A stretch of 64,000 nt of DNA from contig BLSF01000028.1 of the NCBI GenBank assembly GCA_012862575.1, positions 62,001-126,000 on the forward strand, written 5' to 3'. Source of the DNA: Parietichytrium sp. I65-24A (lineage: Eukaryota; Sar; Bigyra; Thraustochytrida; Thraustochytriidae). Position 1 is the stretch's first letter. Each line of letters begins with the position of its first letter. Below the pieces are notes generated by a model. The model did not search any database and was not told where the DNA came from. It saw only the letters and a program-made list of their open reading frames with translations. This document shows, piece by piece, positions 9,666-20,106 of the stretch. The translations under genes and the position numbers were made by a program.

Positions 9666-10775
9666 ATGGCGCAGGCGGAGGCGGAGGCGGAACTGGAGGC
9701 GTTTTTCGCAGCGGCGGCTGCTGTCAAGGCTCACTCGCCGGAGTCGTCAGCGTCGGTGGACGCAGCGGCTCAAGTGGCTGCCTTCGTGGAGCGTTGGGGA
9801 GCGCAAGGGTCGCGCGTTGCGCTGGTGAGCTCGGGCGGAACGACGGTGCCTTTGGAGCACAACACGGTGCGGTTTATCGACAACTTCAGCACGGGGCGGC
9901 GAGGCGCAGCCACGGCGGAGAGGCTCTTGGAGAAAGGATATGCGGTGATTTACCTTTGCAGAGACGGCTCTGCAGCGCCGTTTGCCAGGCGCGTGCAAGC
10001 CGAGCTGGCGGAGCAGTTTGACGCGGGGTTCATGGCACAGCTGCGGTGCGCTGAAGACGGCAGGTGTGAGTTGTCTGCGGCTTGAATCGGCTGGGAGAGG
10101 ATGAAGCAAGGAGGGATTTAGTTTAGTTTTGTATTGATTTTGATGATGAGGAAACTTCATGCTAACGAGCGCTTGTACGTAAACGTCAAAGTGGAGATTG
10201 CGGATCCAGCCAAAGCTGCCAAGGTGGCCAGCGCTGTGAGCGCTGCGCAAAAGTATCGGGAGGCTGGCCAGCTCCTGGAGGTCAAGTTTACCTCCTTGTC
10301 GGATTATCTGCACAAGCTGCGAGACTGTGCACTCGCCCTCAACAAGATTGGTTCCAAAGCGATCTTTATTCTCGCGGCCGCGGTGAGCGACTTTTACATA
10401 CCACATCAGGACATGGCGGAGCACAAAATACAGTCCAGAGGTGGCCCCCTAGAGCTGAAGCTTGCCCAGGTGCCCAAGGCTCTTGGTGTCCTGAGGCACA
10501 AATGGGCGCCTGATGCCTTCTTTGTCTCCTTCAAGTTGGAGACGGACAAGGACATATTGATTGGCAAGGCACGCGCGGCGATTCAAAACTATGACGTGCA
10601 TCTTGTGGTCGCAAATGAGCTCAAAAGCCGCTACAATGTAGTCTATCTCGTTTCTATTGACGAGGAAATTCCTATTCACAAGCTACCAAACGGCGAAGAA
10701 CTTGAAATTCCGCTTGTAGGAGCTCTCGATGATGCACACTCAAACTTCATTACTGCAAAAAGCAGCTCCTGCTAA
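9666..10775 (+). CDS. PPCS: Phosphopantothenate-cysteine ligase (one intron)
   Basis: Catalyses joining of cysteine to 4'-phosphopantothenate in coenzyme A synthesis. Two open pieces, 9666-10063 and 10151-10775, join in frame through an 87-base intron to give 340 residues, close to the animal enzyme. The donor is GTGTGA and the acceptor ATGAG. The first exon carries the nucleotide-binding part [13 protein letters not shown] and [13 protein letters not shown]. The second carries [25 protein letters not shown] and [10 protein letters not shown], all family signatures. The exact splice sites are predicted; a 62-base intron ending at 10126 is also in frame. This eukaryotic type is a stand-alone ligase, not fused to a decarboxylase as in bacterial Dfp. 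A G-rich tract and a minisatellite lie upstream. Confidence 0.9.
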
Positions 10776-10958
10776 GCGTTGTCATCCGCTCACGTAGAGC
10801 CAGGGAAACGCCACAACACACGTGATGAAGAGAAAAATCTAACTAGTTATTTGCGGGGGAAAAAAGATTACAGCTAAAAATTAAACTATCCACACATGCA
10901 CATTAAACAGCACCGATATACTCTTTGATCGACTGCAGAATCTCAGCTGACGACCTGC

Positions 10959-13517
10959 TTATACCATGGCGAGCTCGTTCATAGTTTCCGGGGATTTGTA
11001 CGATACCTGTCCAGAGACGTTGTGGAGCCAGAAAGACTCACCGGTCCCGCGGTCCACGTACTCCTCCCAGTTTCCATCTTCGCCAATTTTAAAACCTCGT
11101 CTACGTACGTTGTCCAAGGTCTCCTCGTCTACCTGAACCATCGTCGAGGGAGGCTGTGTGCTCTGTTGCTCTGGCTGAGCTGGGCGTTCGGGGGACTCTG
11201 GCGGATCGGATCGCCTCGTGGCAGGGGCCATTCTCCGCCTGGTTTGAAATCCTGCGCCTAATACCTCCGGTACAGGGACTTCATAGTCAGACTGGCTGCG
11301 ATGAGCTTCTTCATCGCCTTCCTCTATCGGGCGGTCCAACACATTCGACATGTCAAGCCACTCACTCAGAGAAGGAGGAGCCGTACGCCGCTGGTTCAAC
11401 CCATTACTGTACAACCGTCTTCCAGAGTCAAGGTCTTTGATAATGATGTCTTCCGCAGGGTTAAATTCGCCTTCTGAGACCGTGTCTGCGGATTGAGAGC
11501 CGGTTGATATACCAGAGAATGCAGAATTCCTGCTCTGAAAGAGGTTGCGGTGCATTTGCTCTTGGTAGGTGGACCCCTTATTCGATTCCACATCTGTGCC
11601 AGAATGAGACCCAGCATGCCCCGTTGACCTGCTCGTGGCAGGGTACCTCGTTGATCCCCCCATAGTGGACATGTGTGTGCGCAAGAAAATGGCCTGAACG
11701 TCCGACGCCGAGAAATCAACCCATAACCACTTGCGATACACGATGGACATTAAAGCAATCATGCTACACCAAAAGATCGCAAATGACAGCAGCCAAGTTT
11801 CTAGCACAATGTCAATCGCGCTGGAAGCTATCAAGATGCCGACGAGGACGATCGAGAAGAAGATGAACGAAATGGTGATGAGGATTGCCACGGCCTCACC
11901 TCCTACTGAAGGGACGTTTCTTGCCAAGAAGGCAACCACGAGGGCGGCGATCGTCAAAAGGAGCACATACACAAAAGACAGGTAGCCCAGCACTGGGGAG
12001 GCGGAGGTACAGCGAAAGCTTGCACAGCTGTCAGGTTCAGGTGTGTAGACAAACACCCAAACAAGGAGCAGGACCAACATGACTAGATTAACGAGGCCGA
12101 TATACGCGAACATCACTCCGTTATCAAGCTTGACTCCTCGCATCTGAATTGTGCGGGTGTACACCCGCCAAACTCTCCACTCCTTGACGCAGAGACAAGA
12201 GATCGACAAAGACAAGCCAAAGTAAAAGAGTACAAAGTTGCTCTGGCACGACGCTTCTGAAGGTCGCAGTGTACCCAACACACGAGGAATGATTGAGATA
12301 TTCACAATGCCGATTCCCACGCAAAACATGGCGAGAAAGACTCGCTGCGACAGCAACAAAATCGGCCGGTCTCGGTATGCCAGTATAAAGATAATCCCCC
12401 CAATGCTGGCCAGAATGCCTAGTGCGGCAAAGGCGAGGCTCGATGCCAAAAAGCCATCTAGTTCCGGGTACCACTCGAATGTCGCTCCACAAAAATCTCC
12501 GGTCAGTCCAGCCACAGGCAGTCGGCCATCAGAGCTCGCGATGGGTGAGTTTGTCGGCGCAATAGACAGTGGAGCAGTCGGGACGGACGTGGGCTCTGGG
12601 GTTGGTACCACAGGGGCTGTTGGGGACGCCGATGTTGGTGAAGCGCTCGGATTTTCCGTTGGAGAGGCGCTTGGTCCAGCTACAGGTGCGATAGGAGCAC
12701 TGGTGGGGGCTCCGGTGGAAGCACTTGACGGCGCGGAGGTTGGCGCCTTCGATGGGGATTTTGTAGGTCCAGAGCTTGGCGCTCGTGTCGGATTGCCTGA
12801 CGGAGCTTGGGTAGATGGTGTCCCTGTAGTCGGCGTTCCAGTGGTTGGAGCGCGGCTAGGACGACTACTTGGCGCTGTCGGCGACTTTGTGGGGAACAAC
12901 GTAAACGTTGGATGGGTAGTCGGAAAATCGGTAGGTGAGCTTGAGGGGAATGACGTGAACACGATTGTCGGGTATGCCGTAGGCCGAGGAGTTGGCGGAG
13001 TCGCCGTTGGGGCCGCAGTCGGTCCCGCTGACGGAGCGCTTGTTGGCGCAGCGGTTGGAAGCCGTGTAGGTGCTAACGTTGTTGGTGGCACCGTAGGTGC
13101 GTTCGACGGGGCAGACGAGGGTGGTTGTGTGGGCGATTTCGTGGGAAACACAGTGGGCTGCAGAGTCGGCGCCGCCGTGGGTTCCAAGGACGGCGCTGAT
13201 GTGGGCTCCAAAGTCGGTGGAGCAGTAGGTTCCAAAGTCGGTGTTGAAGTAGGTTCCAAAGTCGGTGTTGAAGTAGGTTCCGACGTTGGCGGCGCGGTGG
13301 GTTCTAAGGTTGGCGGCGCGGTAGGTTCTAAAGTTGGCGGTGTAGTAGGTTCTGAGGTTGGAGGCGCGGTAGGTTCTGAGGTTGGCGGCGCGGTGGGCTC
13401 TGAAGTTGGCGCACCTGTGTTAGATTCAGGAGGCCCTTGCCCTGCCCCTAGCACTACCGCCACAGCCCACACGGCAAGAGCCATTCTCCATCTCGACCGC
13501 TTGACCCTCTGCGCCAT
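10959..13517 (-). CDS. Chimeric GABA-B-like GPCR: Pro-Thr stalk, 7TM, WW-like tail
   Basis: 852 residues. Residues 12-26 are a signal peptide core (MALAVWAVAVVLGAG). Residues about 35-330 are a Thr/Pro/Ser-rich stalk of PTxEPTAPPT repeats, probably O-glycosylated. Seven hydrophobic segments span about 355-596. The CVKEWRVWRVYTRTIQMRG stretch after TM3 matches the KTWRVHAIF signature of GABA-B receptors (class C). The cytoplasmic tail (597-852) is Ser-rich and ends in a WW-like module (about 815-845, NWEEYVDRGTGESFWLHN then GQVSYKSPE) with tyrosine in place of the second tryptophan. There is no Venus-flytrap ligand-binding domain, so the ligand mode is unknown. A CT-rich tract (GA in the sense strand) lies about 280 bases upstream. 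Confidence 0.88.
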   Translation of the reverse strand: MAQRVKRSRWRMALAVWAVAVVLGAGQGPPESNTGAPTSEPTAPPTSEPTAPPTSEPTTPPTLEPTAPPTLEPTAPPTSEPTSTPTLEPTSTPTLEPTAPPTLEPTSAPSLEPTAAPTLQPTVFPTKSPTQPPSSAPSNAPTVPPTTLAPTRLPTAAPTSAPSAGPTAAPTATPPTPRPTAYPTIVFTSFPSSSPTDFPTTHPTFTLFPTKSPTAPSSRPSRAPTTGTPTTGTPSTQAPSGNPTRAPSSGPTKSPSKAPTSAPSSASTGAPTSAPIAPVAGPSASPTENPSASPTSASPTAPVVPTPEPTSVPTAPLSIAPTNSPIASSDGRLPVAGLTGDFCGATFEWYPELDGFLASSLAFAALGILASIGGIIFILAYRDRPILLLSQRVFLAMFCVGIGIVNISIIPRVLGTLRPSEASCQSNFVLFYFGLSLSISCLCVKEWRVWRVYTRTIQMRGVKLDNGVMFAYIGLVNLVMLVLLLVWVFVYTPEPDSCASFRCTSASPVLGYLSFVYVLLLTIAALVVAFLARNVPSVGGEAVAILITISFIFFSIVLVGILIASSAIDIVLETWLLSFAIFWCSMIALMSIVYRKWLWVDFSASDVQAIFLRTHMSTMGGSTRYPATSRSTGHAGSHSGTDVESNKGSTYQEQMHRNLFQSRNSAFSGISTGSQSADTVSEGEFNPAEDIIIKDLDSGRRLYSNGLNQRRTAPPSLSEWLDMSNVLDRPIEEGDEEAHRSQSDYEVPVPEVLGAGFQTRRRMAPATRRSDPPESPERPAQPEQQSTQPPSTMVQVDEETLDNVRRRGFKIGEDGNWEEYVDRGTGESFWLHNVSGQVSYKSPETMNELAMV
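13192..13424 (-). repeat. 30-bp coding minisatellite (Pro-Thr stalk)
   Basis: About eight copies of a 30-bp unit encoding PTLEPTAPPT-like decapeptides inside the GPCR stalk. Copies differ by a few bases, and near-identical neighbours suggest recent slippage or unequal exchange. The antisense frame stays open through it by periodicity. Confidence 0.85.
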
Positions 13518-16500
13518 CCTTCAAATTTGCACCTTTACACCTTTACACCTTACGCACCTCGCGGACCGCTCTGACAGCTCTGACCTGCACTCCGGCGCAG
13601 GCCGCTTTCACTCGCCGAAATACTTGCCACGAACGCACCCCTCTTGCACACGTCCCGCTGTCCCAACACAAAACAACCCAACACAACACAACCCACGTAC
13701 ACACGTACACACGTGCACGCGTACACGGACAGTCACTCGATCAAGACAAAACTCCTCACTTGAGGTCGTTTGGTGAACTGTCTCGCTCTCCTTCTGCGCC
13801 TCTCTCTCTTTCTCTCTCTCTCTCTTCTTCGTTACTTGGTTACTTGCTCTGACATCTCTCACAGTGAGAAGTCTCCTCTTCGCTGCTTTCTTTCTTCTTT
13901 CCTCCGTCCCCTCCTCCTCTTACTCCTTTAGCTATCGAGGATGATAGTAGTCCATGGTATTGGCCGCTATGGAGGACTTGCTTGGTTAGATGGCGGGTTT
14001 AGGACTGCAGTAGCCGCGAGGGTGAAGGGTGTTAAGGGAATTACTATGAGTTGATTTGGTGTCGTAGTCTGGAGGGTAGAGCTAGTTATGGGAGCGGTTG
14101 GGGTGGGAAGTATGGAGTGTCAGGGGTCATAGAGGTGTTGTAGTTGAGGATTAGGGAGGGGCTGAGCTCTATCCCACGTGCGTGGTTAAGGAGTGCTAGT
14201 AGTTGAGGCATAGACATGTTTCATGGCTGGCCTTCTGTTCTGCAGTTTGGTAGTCAGCCACTCACCACACACTCTACTGTGGGCTCTATCTGTACGATAT
14301 GCACGCACTCTAGGGGTGCTACACGCGTATGCCAGCGCAGTAACGAGTGGCAACGTCCGTAGCCTCCATTACCGCGACTGCATATGCATATCTTACCGGA
14401 CCCTGAATTTCCGAGCTCTGAACATCTTTGGAAACTATGCGTGTGTGTAGAGACTGTGAAATTTTTGTTCAATCTTTCAATTGAAAAAGACCAATTGATT
14501 GAAGAGGATGCGTTTTATACAATTATACAAATGAGAAGGGGAGGTGCATAATAGCCAACGTTCCAACATCATTTGCCAACATCATTTGCTGTTTCAAAAT
14601 AGTTTAGATGTGTTGTATTCTTCTGGTGTTTGACAGAGGAGTGGCCTGGAAGAATTGGCTACGTCTGTAGGAGCCTCCGACCCTGCCAGTCTATGGAACA
14701 CAAAGCCTAGGCCTGCGAAAGCTGACGTCAGTGGATGGCAAGAGAATAAAGGAACAATAACGCACTGATTACGCGTGAAGCCAGCGTGTGAAGTACTCTG
14801 CGCCCACTAGCTGCACACTAGGTTGATAATTGGAGCTGAACCAGAAATAATGACAATTTAGTGTTTGGAGTAGTAGTCTCGAGGAACTTCGCGAAAGGAG
14901 ACAGCTGCAGCAGATCACGGGGGATCATATGCCAAGAACAGTAATACCTTGAGCTTTCTGGGGCGGAACGCCGCTCCGCCTAAGATGGCGCTTGCACTAT
15001 TGCTTGCTGTAGTGACGCCTACTGGGAAATGATTTTCGTGCTCGAGCCAGAGCGAAGCTGAAATCTGAAATCTGAGATCTGCACAAGACGACAAATTGGA
15101 CGACGGTGGATAAATAATCGACTTTTTCCGCACCCTTCGCGCAATTCCAAGCCATTGATCATCGAAGCAGTCGCCACTGCGCCATTCAAGTATCGCATAA
15201 TGTTGAATTTCACAAAGAAGCAAAGAAACAAACCAAACCAAACAAGAACGAGTGGCCACACGACCCCAAATCTTCCAACCCAACAAGAACAACGTCCATG
15301 TAATTTCAAGAGTGCCTGACTGTGAATTGTAATTTCTGAATTTCTGAATTTCCGAAAGCCCTGGCTAGGATCGAATGGCGAAGATCGCCACAGCGCGGCC
15401 CACAGGAGTGGGGGCCGTCCCGCACATCCCACCGTCGTACGAATGGGTGGCTCGTCTAAGGCTGACACTTACGCTGACGCTCACACTTGTGCTGACACAG
15501 ACGCTGACGCTGACGCTGACGCTGACGCTGACGCTGACGCTGCAGCAGTCGTTCGGTCAATTTGGTCGATGAGAACAACGCACATCGGCCAGAAATGGGC
15601 TTCTGTAGAGGCTTATCAGCCGGGCTCACTCGCGCCGAGGGCACGATCGTTGGTTTGTTTGCAACTCTGACTGTGCATCCCGTCCTGTTGAGCTCATCAT
15701 TCTGAACTCTGGATTCTTCCTGGTCTGTATGCAGAGTACTGAGTACAGCTGAAACTCGACTTGAAAGCAGTCAAAACCAGCCGTTGCCAAAGCAGATGTT
15801 TGCCAAAAAAACGTTAAAGGCTTTGTGTGGCTCTGCCTCTGAATGCATTGCGCGCAGTGTCTTTAGTCTTTGTTCGTGTGGATGGCGAATGGCGAATGGC
15901 CAATGGCTAATGGCAAAAGTCAGGCCTTTCTTTTCAGACCGGGTTCTGGGCAATAAAGTCTCGACCACAGGGCCGCGGGTGGGCGTGAGGGTGGTCCCTT
16001 AGTGCATATTAACGCGAATACTAGAGTACTAGCCAGAATTTACATGTTCGTCAAAGCATCAAAAGCCCTTGGGTCAACACTTTTGTTCATTCATGGTGGC
16101 AAAAAGTTTCTTTCTATCGAACTGTAAATAAAGATGGTACAAAAAGTTGCAAAATTTTAGAATTCAGAATTTAGAAGTTGGAAATAGATCCGTTTCCTCG
16201 AGGCACGACTGACTCGAACTCAGTCTGGCTTTCTGGAAATTTTAGTTAGATTTTCCAAACATTGGGATTTTGCGCTTTTCACTTCCAACGAACAAAGTGT
16301 TGCTCCTCAGCTACTAACCACAACTCTATCCAGACACGTACAGCCGAGAAGTGTGCATGTGGCAGTCAGCTACGTGAAACCATATCATTGGGACTATGGC
16401 TCAGCATTCCACTTTCGACTATATGCTCTTATACGTGCCTGTCAGGACCTCGTCTACCTAAATGCCTAAGACACACACCACCAACTTCCCGCGAACAACG

Positions 16501-16976
16501 ATCCCGTTCGTGGCAATTCAAATTCAGTACGGACCACTAGCGCGATCACGTAGCATTTTTTTTCCCCCCGCCACCCACACCGAGCAGCGGCCCGTCACAC
16601 AGGGGCCCCGTTACGTGCGGTCAAGCCTCGCAAGCCAGGAAGAGCCCAGGCAAACCATGGCAAACCAAACCACACGGACTAAGGGATACTTTTGGAGAGG
16701 AGGTAGTGGAGGTAGTTACAGAAGACTCGCAAAGTGCGAGAGTTCAAAGCAGAAGAGCGAAAAGCGAAAAGCGAAAAGCGAATAGCGAATAGCGAACAGG
16801 AACGGGCCATTCAGCAGATAGCAGATGAATCAGTGCGGGTAAAAGTGCAGAGAGAGAGCGGGAGAGAGAAAGAGAGAAGAGTTTTGGGCTGGGCTTTGAA
16901 GAAGTGAAGAAGCAAGTTCGATCTCTAGCCGCGGTTGAAAGAGGTGAGCAGGAAAGGTGGGCAAAGGTGGGAACGC
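13518..16976. other. 3.5-kb spacer without a supported gene
   Basis: Lies between divergent GPCR and NEK genes. It holds a CT-rich tract (13779-13831), a CTAG/TAG-rich island (about 13920-14215), a GCTGAC hexamer array (15499-15541) and AGTACTGAGTAC (15735-15746). A GA tract precedes the kinase (16845-16891). Open frames of 125 and 149 codons on the minus strand (14915-15468) show no domain and are not called. Confidence 0.5.
15499..15541. repeat. (ACGCTG)n hexamer microsatellite
   Basis: About seven perfect ACGCTG copies, with diverged copies from about 15459. Confidence 0.9.
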
Positions 16977-18488
16977 ATGCCGTCGCCTCGGGCAACAAAC
17001 GTGATGTCGTTTCAGGACCTGTATGTAGTGGAGGAGACAATAGGGCGAGGGTCGTTCGGGGAGGTTGTGAAGGTGAGGAGAAGGGCAGATGCGAAGGTGC
17101 TGGTGTGCAAAGTGCTGCGGTATGGCGCAATGAAGGAGAAGGAGAGACAACTCATCGTGTCCGAGGTGAACATTCTTCGAGGACTGCGGCATCCGAACAT
17201 TGTCAGGTACTTTGATCGAGTGATTGATAAAAAGTCTTCCAAGCTGTACATTTTGATGGAATTCTGCGAAGGCGGTGATCTGGGCAAGCACATTAAACGA
17301 AAGCGAAAGGACCACGGATGCTTTGAGGAGAGCAGGATATGGAGAGCGCTGTACCAGCTCTTGTGCGCTTTCGAGGCATGCCATCACCACAAGGAAGGTG
17401 CCGAATTCAAACCAATTCTGCACAGGGATATCAAGCCATGTAATATATTTTTGGACGGCACTGGCAATATCAAGGTCGGAGACTTTGGCTTGGCCAAGGA
17501 ACTGACCGGAGTAGATCAGTTTGCCACAACGAACGTCGGTACCCCGTACTACATGTCGCCCGAGCTCATAAACGAAAGGCGTTACAACGAAAAGTCGGAC
17601 GTATGGTCAATCGGGTGTTTAATCTACGAAATGGCAGCATTGCGCCCTCCATTCGAAGCAATGAACGTAGTTTCCTTGGGCAAGAAAATAAGCGCAGGTC
17701 GCTTTGCCCGTATCCCGCAGAGATACTCTGACGAGTTGCAGCAAGTCATAGAGCGAATGCTGACACTCAGTCCGATTGACCGTCCCTCAGTACAACATTT
17801 GAAAACACACGCGAGACTAGCTCGATACGCTCACGCCGATTCCTCTGGAGAATCGCCCTCATCGAGCGGCTCGCGGCCGGAGAAGTCGGTCAAACGCGAG
17901 GAAGGAAGCGTAGAAGATCTCCTTCGAGCAAGACTGGAGCAGGTAGAGAGGCGCGAGAAGGAGCTGTTGAAACGTGAAAAGGCTTTGGAGGTTCGCGAAC
18001 AGAATATCGTGTTCCGCGAAAAGATGGTCGAAAAGCGAGAAAGGCGAAGCTTTTCCTCTCCCAACACTTCTTCTGATTCTCTTGGACATTCTCCATCGTA
18101 CGTCTCGTCTGCTGCAACACGTGCGAAAACCTACAAATTGCATTCGGGATGGAGCGGGGAGAGTCCTTTACCAACCAAATCAAGGGCTTCCCCAAGGTCA
18201 GTGTCACGCCCCTTTGACAGCAAAATGAATGTTTGCATCGACAGCAAGCGTTTGGTGCAAGGGAGGTCGGTAGATGAGATTCTTAACTCTGCGAAAGCAG
18301 ATCACACATCCGGAACGAAAAAGCCGAGGTCTGCGGATCGTTCTCCGAACATCTCGCCAAAAGACAAGGTACAAACAAGGTTTCACGCTGCGTGGGAAGC
18401 ACGCGGGGGTACTGTGCATGCGAAAAACAGCAAAGAGCAGCCTTCTTGGCTGAAGAGAAATAGCCCTCCGTACCCAACATTTCGCTAA
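16977..18488 (+). CDS. NIMA/NEK2-type Ser/Thr protein kinase
   Basis: 503 residues from the first ATG in frame (MPSPRATNV); a second ATG at 17004 is possible. The kinase domain covers about 16-285. It has the glycine loop IGRGSFGEV (22-30), catalytic K45, HRDIKPCN (catalytic D150), DFG (about 169-171) and VGTPYYMSPEL. The closest family is NIMA/NEK2, shown by GRGSFG, the long H-K-E-G insertion before HRD and the GDLGKHIK motif. A coiled coil follows (about 310-365, RARLEQVERREKELLKREKA onward) as in NEK2, where it drives dimerisation. The tail is Ser-rich and basic. The role is probably mitotic entry or centrosome/spindle function; that is inferred from family. Confidence 0.92.
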   Translation: MPSPRATNVMSFQDLYVVEETIGRGSFGEVVKVRRRADAKVLVCKVLRYGAMKEKERQLIVSEVNILRGLRHPNIVRYFDRVIDKKSSKLYILMEFCEGGDLGKHIKRKRKDHGCFEESRIWRALYQLLCAFEACHHHKEGAEFKPILHRDIKPCNIFLDGTGNIKVGDFGLAKELTGVDQFATTNVGTPYYMSPELINERRYNEKSDVWSIGCLIYEMAALRPPFEAMNVVSLGKKISAGRFARIPQRYSDELQQVIERMLTLSPIDRPSVQHLKTHARLARYAHADSSGESPSSSGSRPEKSVKREEGSVEDLLRARLEQVERREKELLKREKALEVREQNIVFREKMVEKRERRSFSSPNTSSDSLGHSPSYVSSAATRAKTYKLHSGWSGESPLPTKSRASPRSVSRPFDSKMNVCIDSKRLVQGRSVDEILNSAKADHTSGTKKPRSADRSPNISPKDKVQTRFHAAWEARGGTVHAKNSKEQPSWLKRNSPPYPTFR

Positions 18489-18695
18489 GTGCAATTGATC
18501 TCCACGTGAGATATTTGGAGACAAGCGCATTTTGGCGCAGTAAACACATTAATGATCGGCAATTCCTTTTCTTGTCGACTCTTTTTTCATATTATATACT
18601 ACTTGCAAATCTAATCATGCGGCGCGTGGAAATGGTGATGACCAAATGAAACAAACGTCCGGCGGTCTTTTCCCAAATGGCCACTTATAGAGCAT

Positions 18696-19601
18696 TCAGG
18701 CACAGAGAGAGAGCATTTGATTGCGCTCCGTAGAAAAGATGTCGATGAGCCGTGAGCTTCCGCTTGCGCAAAGCATCTGACTTTTCTCCGCAAATACTAA
18801 AGAATAGATTGAAGAGTTGGAGGTCGGAATGCTCACGATATGCTGAGTGCCAGTGGCATTCCAATATTCAATGTGGTTGTTGTTTCCTCCGATTACAAGA
18901 TTGGAGGAGTCGACGGTGCAAAGCGCCTGTACGCTTTGGATGTGCTTGCAAGATTCAACACTGGTAACGACTCGAGATCCGACGTGGCAGTTCATCAGAA
19001 CCCCCTTGCGCCGGGAACTGCCCCCCATGGCTATCCAGTCGCCATCTTGTGAAACGCATAGTGCGCTGCACAAATCCCCGACCTCAAAGCTCGCTACGCA
19101 TCCTTTGTCTGCCTGGCGGAGGTCCCATAGTTTACAGGAACCGTCTTCAGAGCCGGTAGCCACTATTCTGCTCCTTTCAACAGCAACCACTGCTTGCACA
19201 CAGTCTTGATGCCCCTTCAACGTGGACTTTAGCGACCCAGATTCCACGTCGAAAACGTACGAGTTCCCATCTCCAGCTGCCGCAAGGAGCGTAGTGCCGC
19301 CACCGAGAGTTGCCAGTCCATTGGTCTCTGCGACAGGCGACCGGGCGCCCCGAAACCCTTCAAGTTGAGGAATTCTTAGCTCGCCACAAGCCTGCATAGA
19401 TCCGGCCTTCCATATCCGTATCTCCTCGTCAGCACCAGTGAACACCAACTCGCCTGCGCTCTCCACCGCGTAAACAGCATTCCCGTGCGCCGAATAGCCT
19501 TCCCACTGCCCTGGCGAACCTAGAGACCAGCTGATCACCTCCCCGCTGGAGTCTCCGCTCAACAGCTCTCCCTCCCTCGCACATAGTGAGAATATCCACA
19601 T
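18696..19601 (-). CDS. THOC6: WD40 protein, THO complex subunit 6-like
   Basis: 301 residues forming a beta-propeller of about six or seven WD40 repeats. Clear repeats are ADEEIRIWKAG and LKGHQDCVQAVVAV then GSEDGSCKLWDLRQ. The order GHQDxxxA..SGSEDGxxxLWDLR, the later IGGNNNHIEYWNATG and the ending RLIDIFSTERNQMLSLCA resemble THOC6 (animal C-terminus RVDVFTNLGYRAFSLSF). THOC6 belongs to THO/TREX, which couples transcription to mRNA export in the nucleus. The N-terminus is shorter than in animals and could lack one upstream exon. It is tail-to-tail with the NEK gene, 207 bases apart. Confidence 0.72.
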   Translation of the reverse strand: MWIFSLCAREGELLSGDSSGEVISWSLGSPGQWEGYSAHGNAVYAVESAGELVFTGADEEIRIWKAGSMQACGELRIPQLEGFRGARSPVAETNGLATLGGGTTLLAAAGDGNSYVFDVESGSLKSTLKGHQDCVQAVVAVERSRIVATGSEDGSCKLWDLRQADKGCVASFEVGDLCSALCVSQDGDWIAMGGSSRRKGVLMNCHVGSRVVTSVESCKHIQSVQALCTVDSSNLVIGGNNNHIEYWNATGTQHIVSIPTSNSSIYSLVFAEKSQMLCASGSSRLIDIFSTERNQMLSLCA

Positions 19602-20106
19602 TGCGCCGCGCGCCCAGCGGCCGACTGGAAGGACTGGAAGCTGCCCGAGAGCGATCCGCCCAGCAGGGCAGGTCTATGAAATCTGCGTGGCGCTTTTCCC
19701 GCCTCTGCCTCTCTGCCTCTTTGCTCTGCCGTCAAAACCTCCAAGCAAGCGCTTGACGAAAACTCGCGGATGCGCGGAGAAGTGCAGACAAAAGGACGAA
19801 CTTGGTAGGGTGCGCTGAGCGGCGAGGTCTTTGAGAGCGCGAGAGGTGCGAGGCGCTGTGTGGCCGGTGTGCCGCCAGCGTATTGTCTTTTAGAGTTTGC
19901 GTCAAGTTTCGGAAGGATAAGTGAGTGTGCGGTGCGATATTCACCTTTGGCTGGGACCAAAGTGCAAGGTGGCAGACAACCCTCGGAGAGAATGCTGGAG
20001 ACCATAAGAAGTGAAGTTGATCATGTTTTTTATCATCATTGTCAGTACACATGTGCGTGGGGAACAGGCCACGAAGCTGCAGCGAAACATACAGGGAGGA
20101 GAGGCG
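19602..20106. other. Intergenic spacer, nothing supported
   Basis: Separates two minus-strand genes and probably contains the THOC6-like promoter. An overlapping 148-codon minus frame shows no domain. Confidence 0.4.

Noticed and set aside
12238-13776. 512-codon plus-strand frame rich in VGxxVG repeats
   Set aside because: Exact antisense of the GPCR stalk and 7TM part. It is open only because of the 30-bp repeat period and has no domain.
14915-15468. Two overlapping minus-strand frames of 125 and 149 codons
   Set aside because: No domain or homologue recognised, overlapping frames, and poor coding texture.
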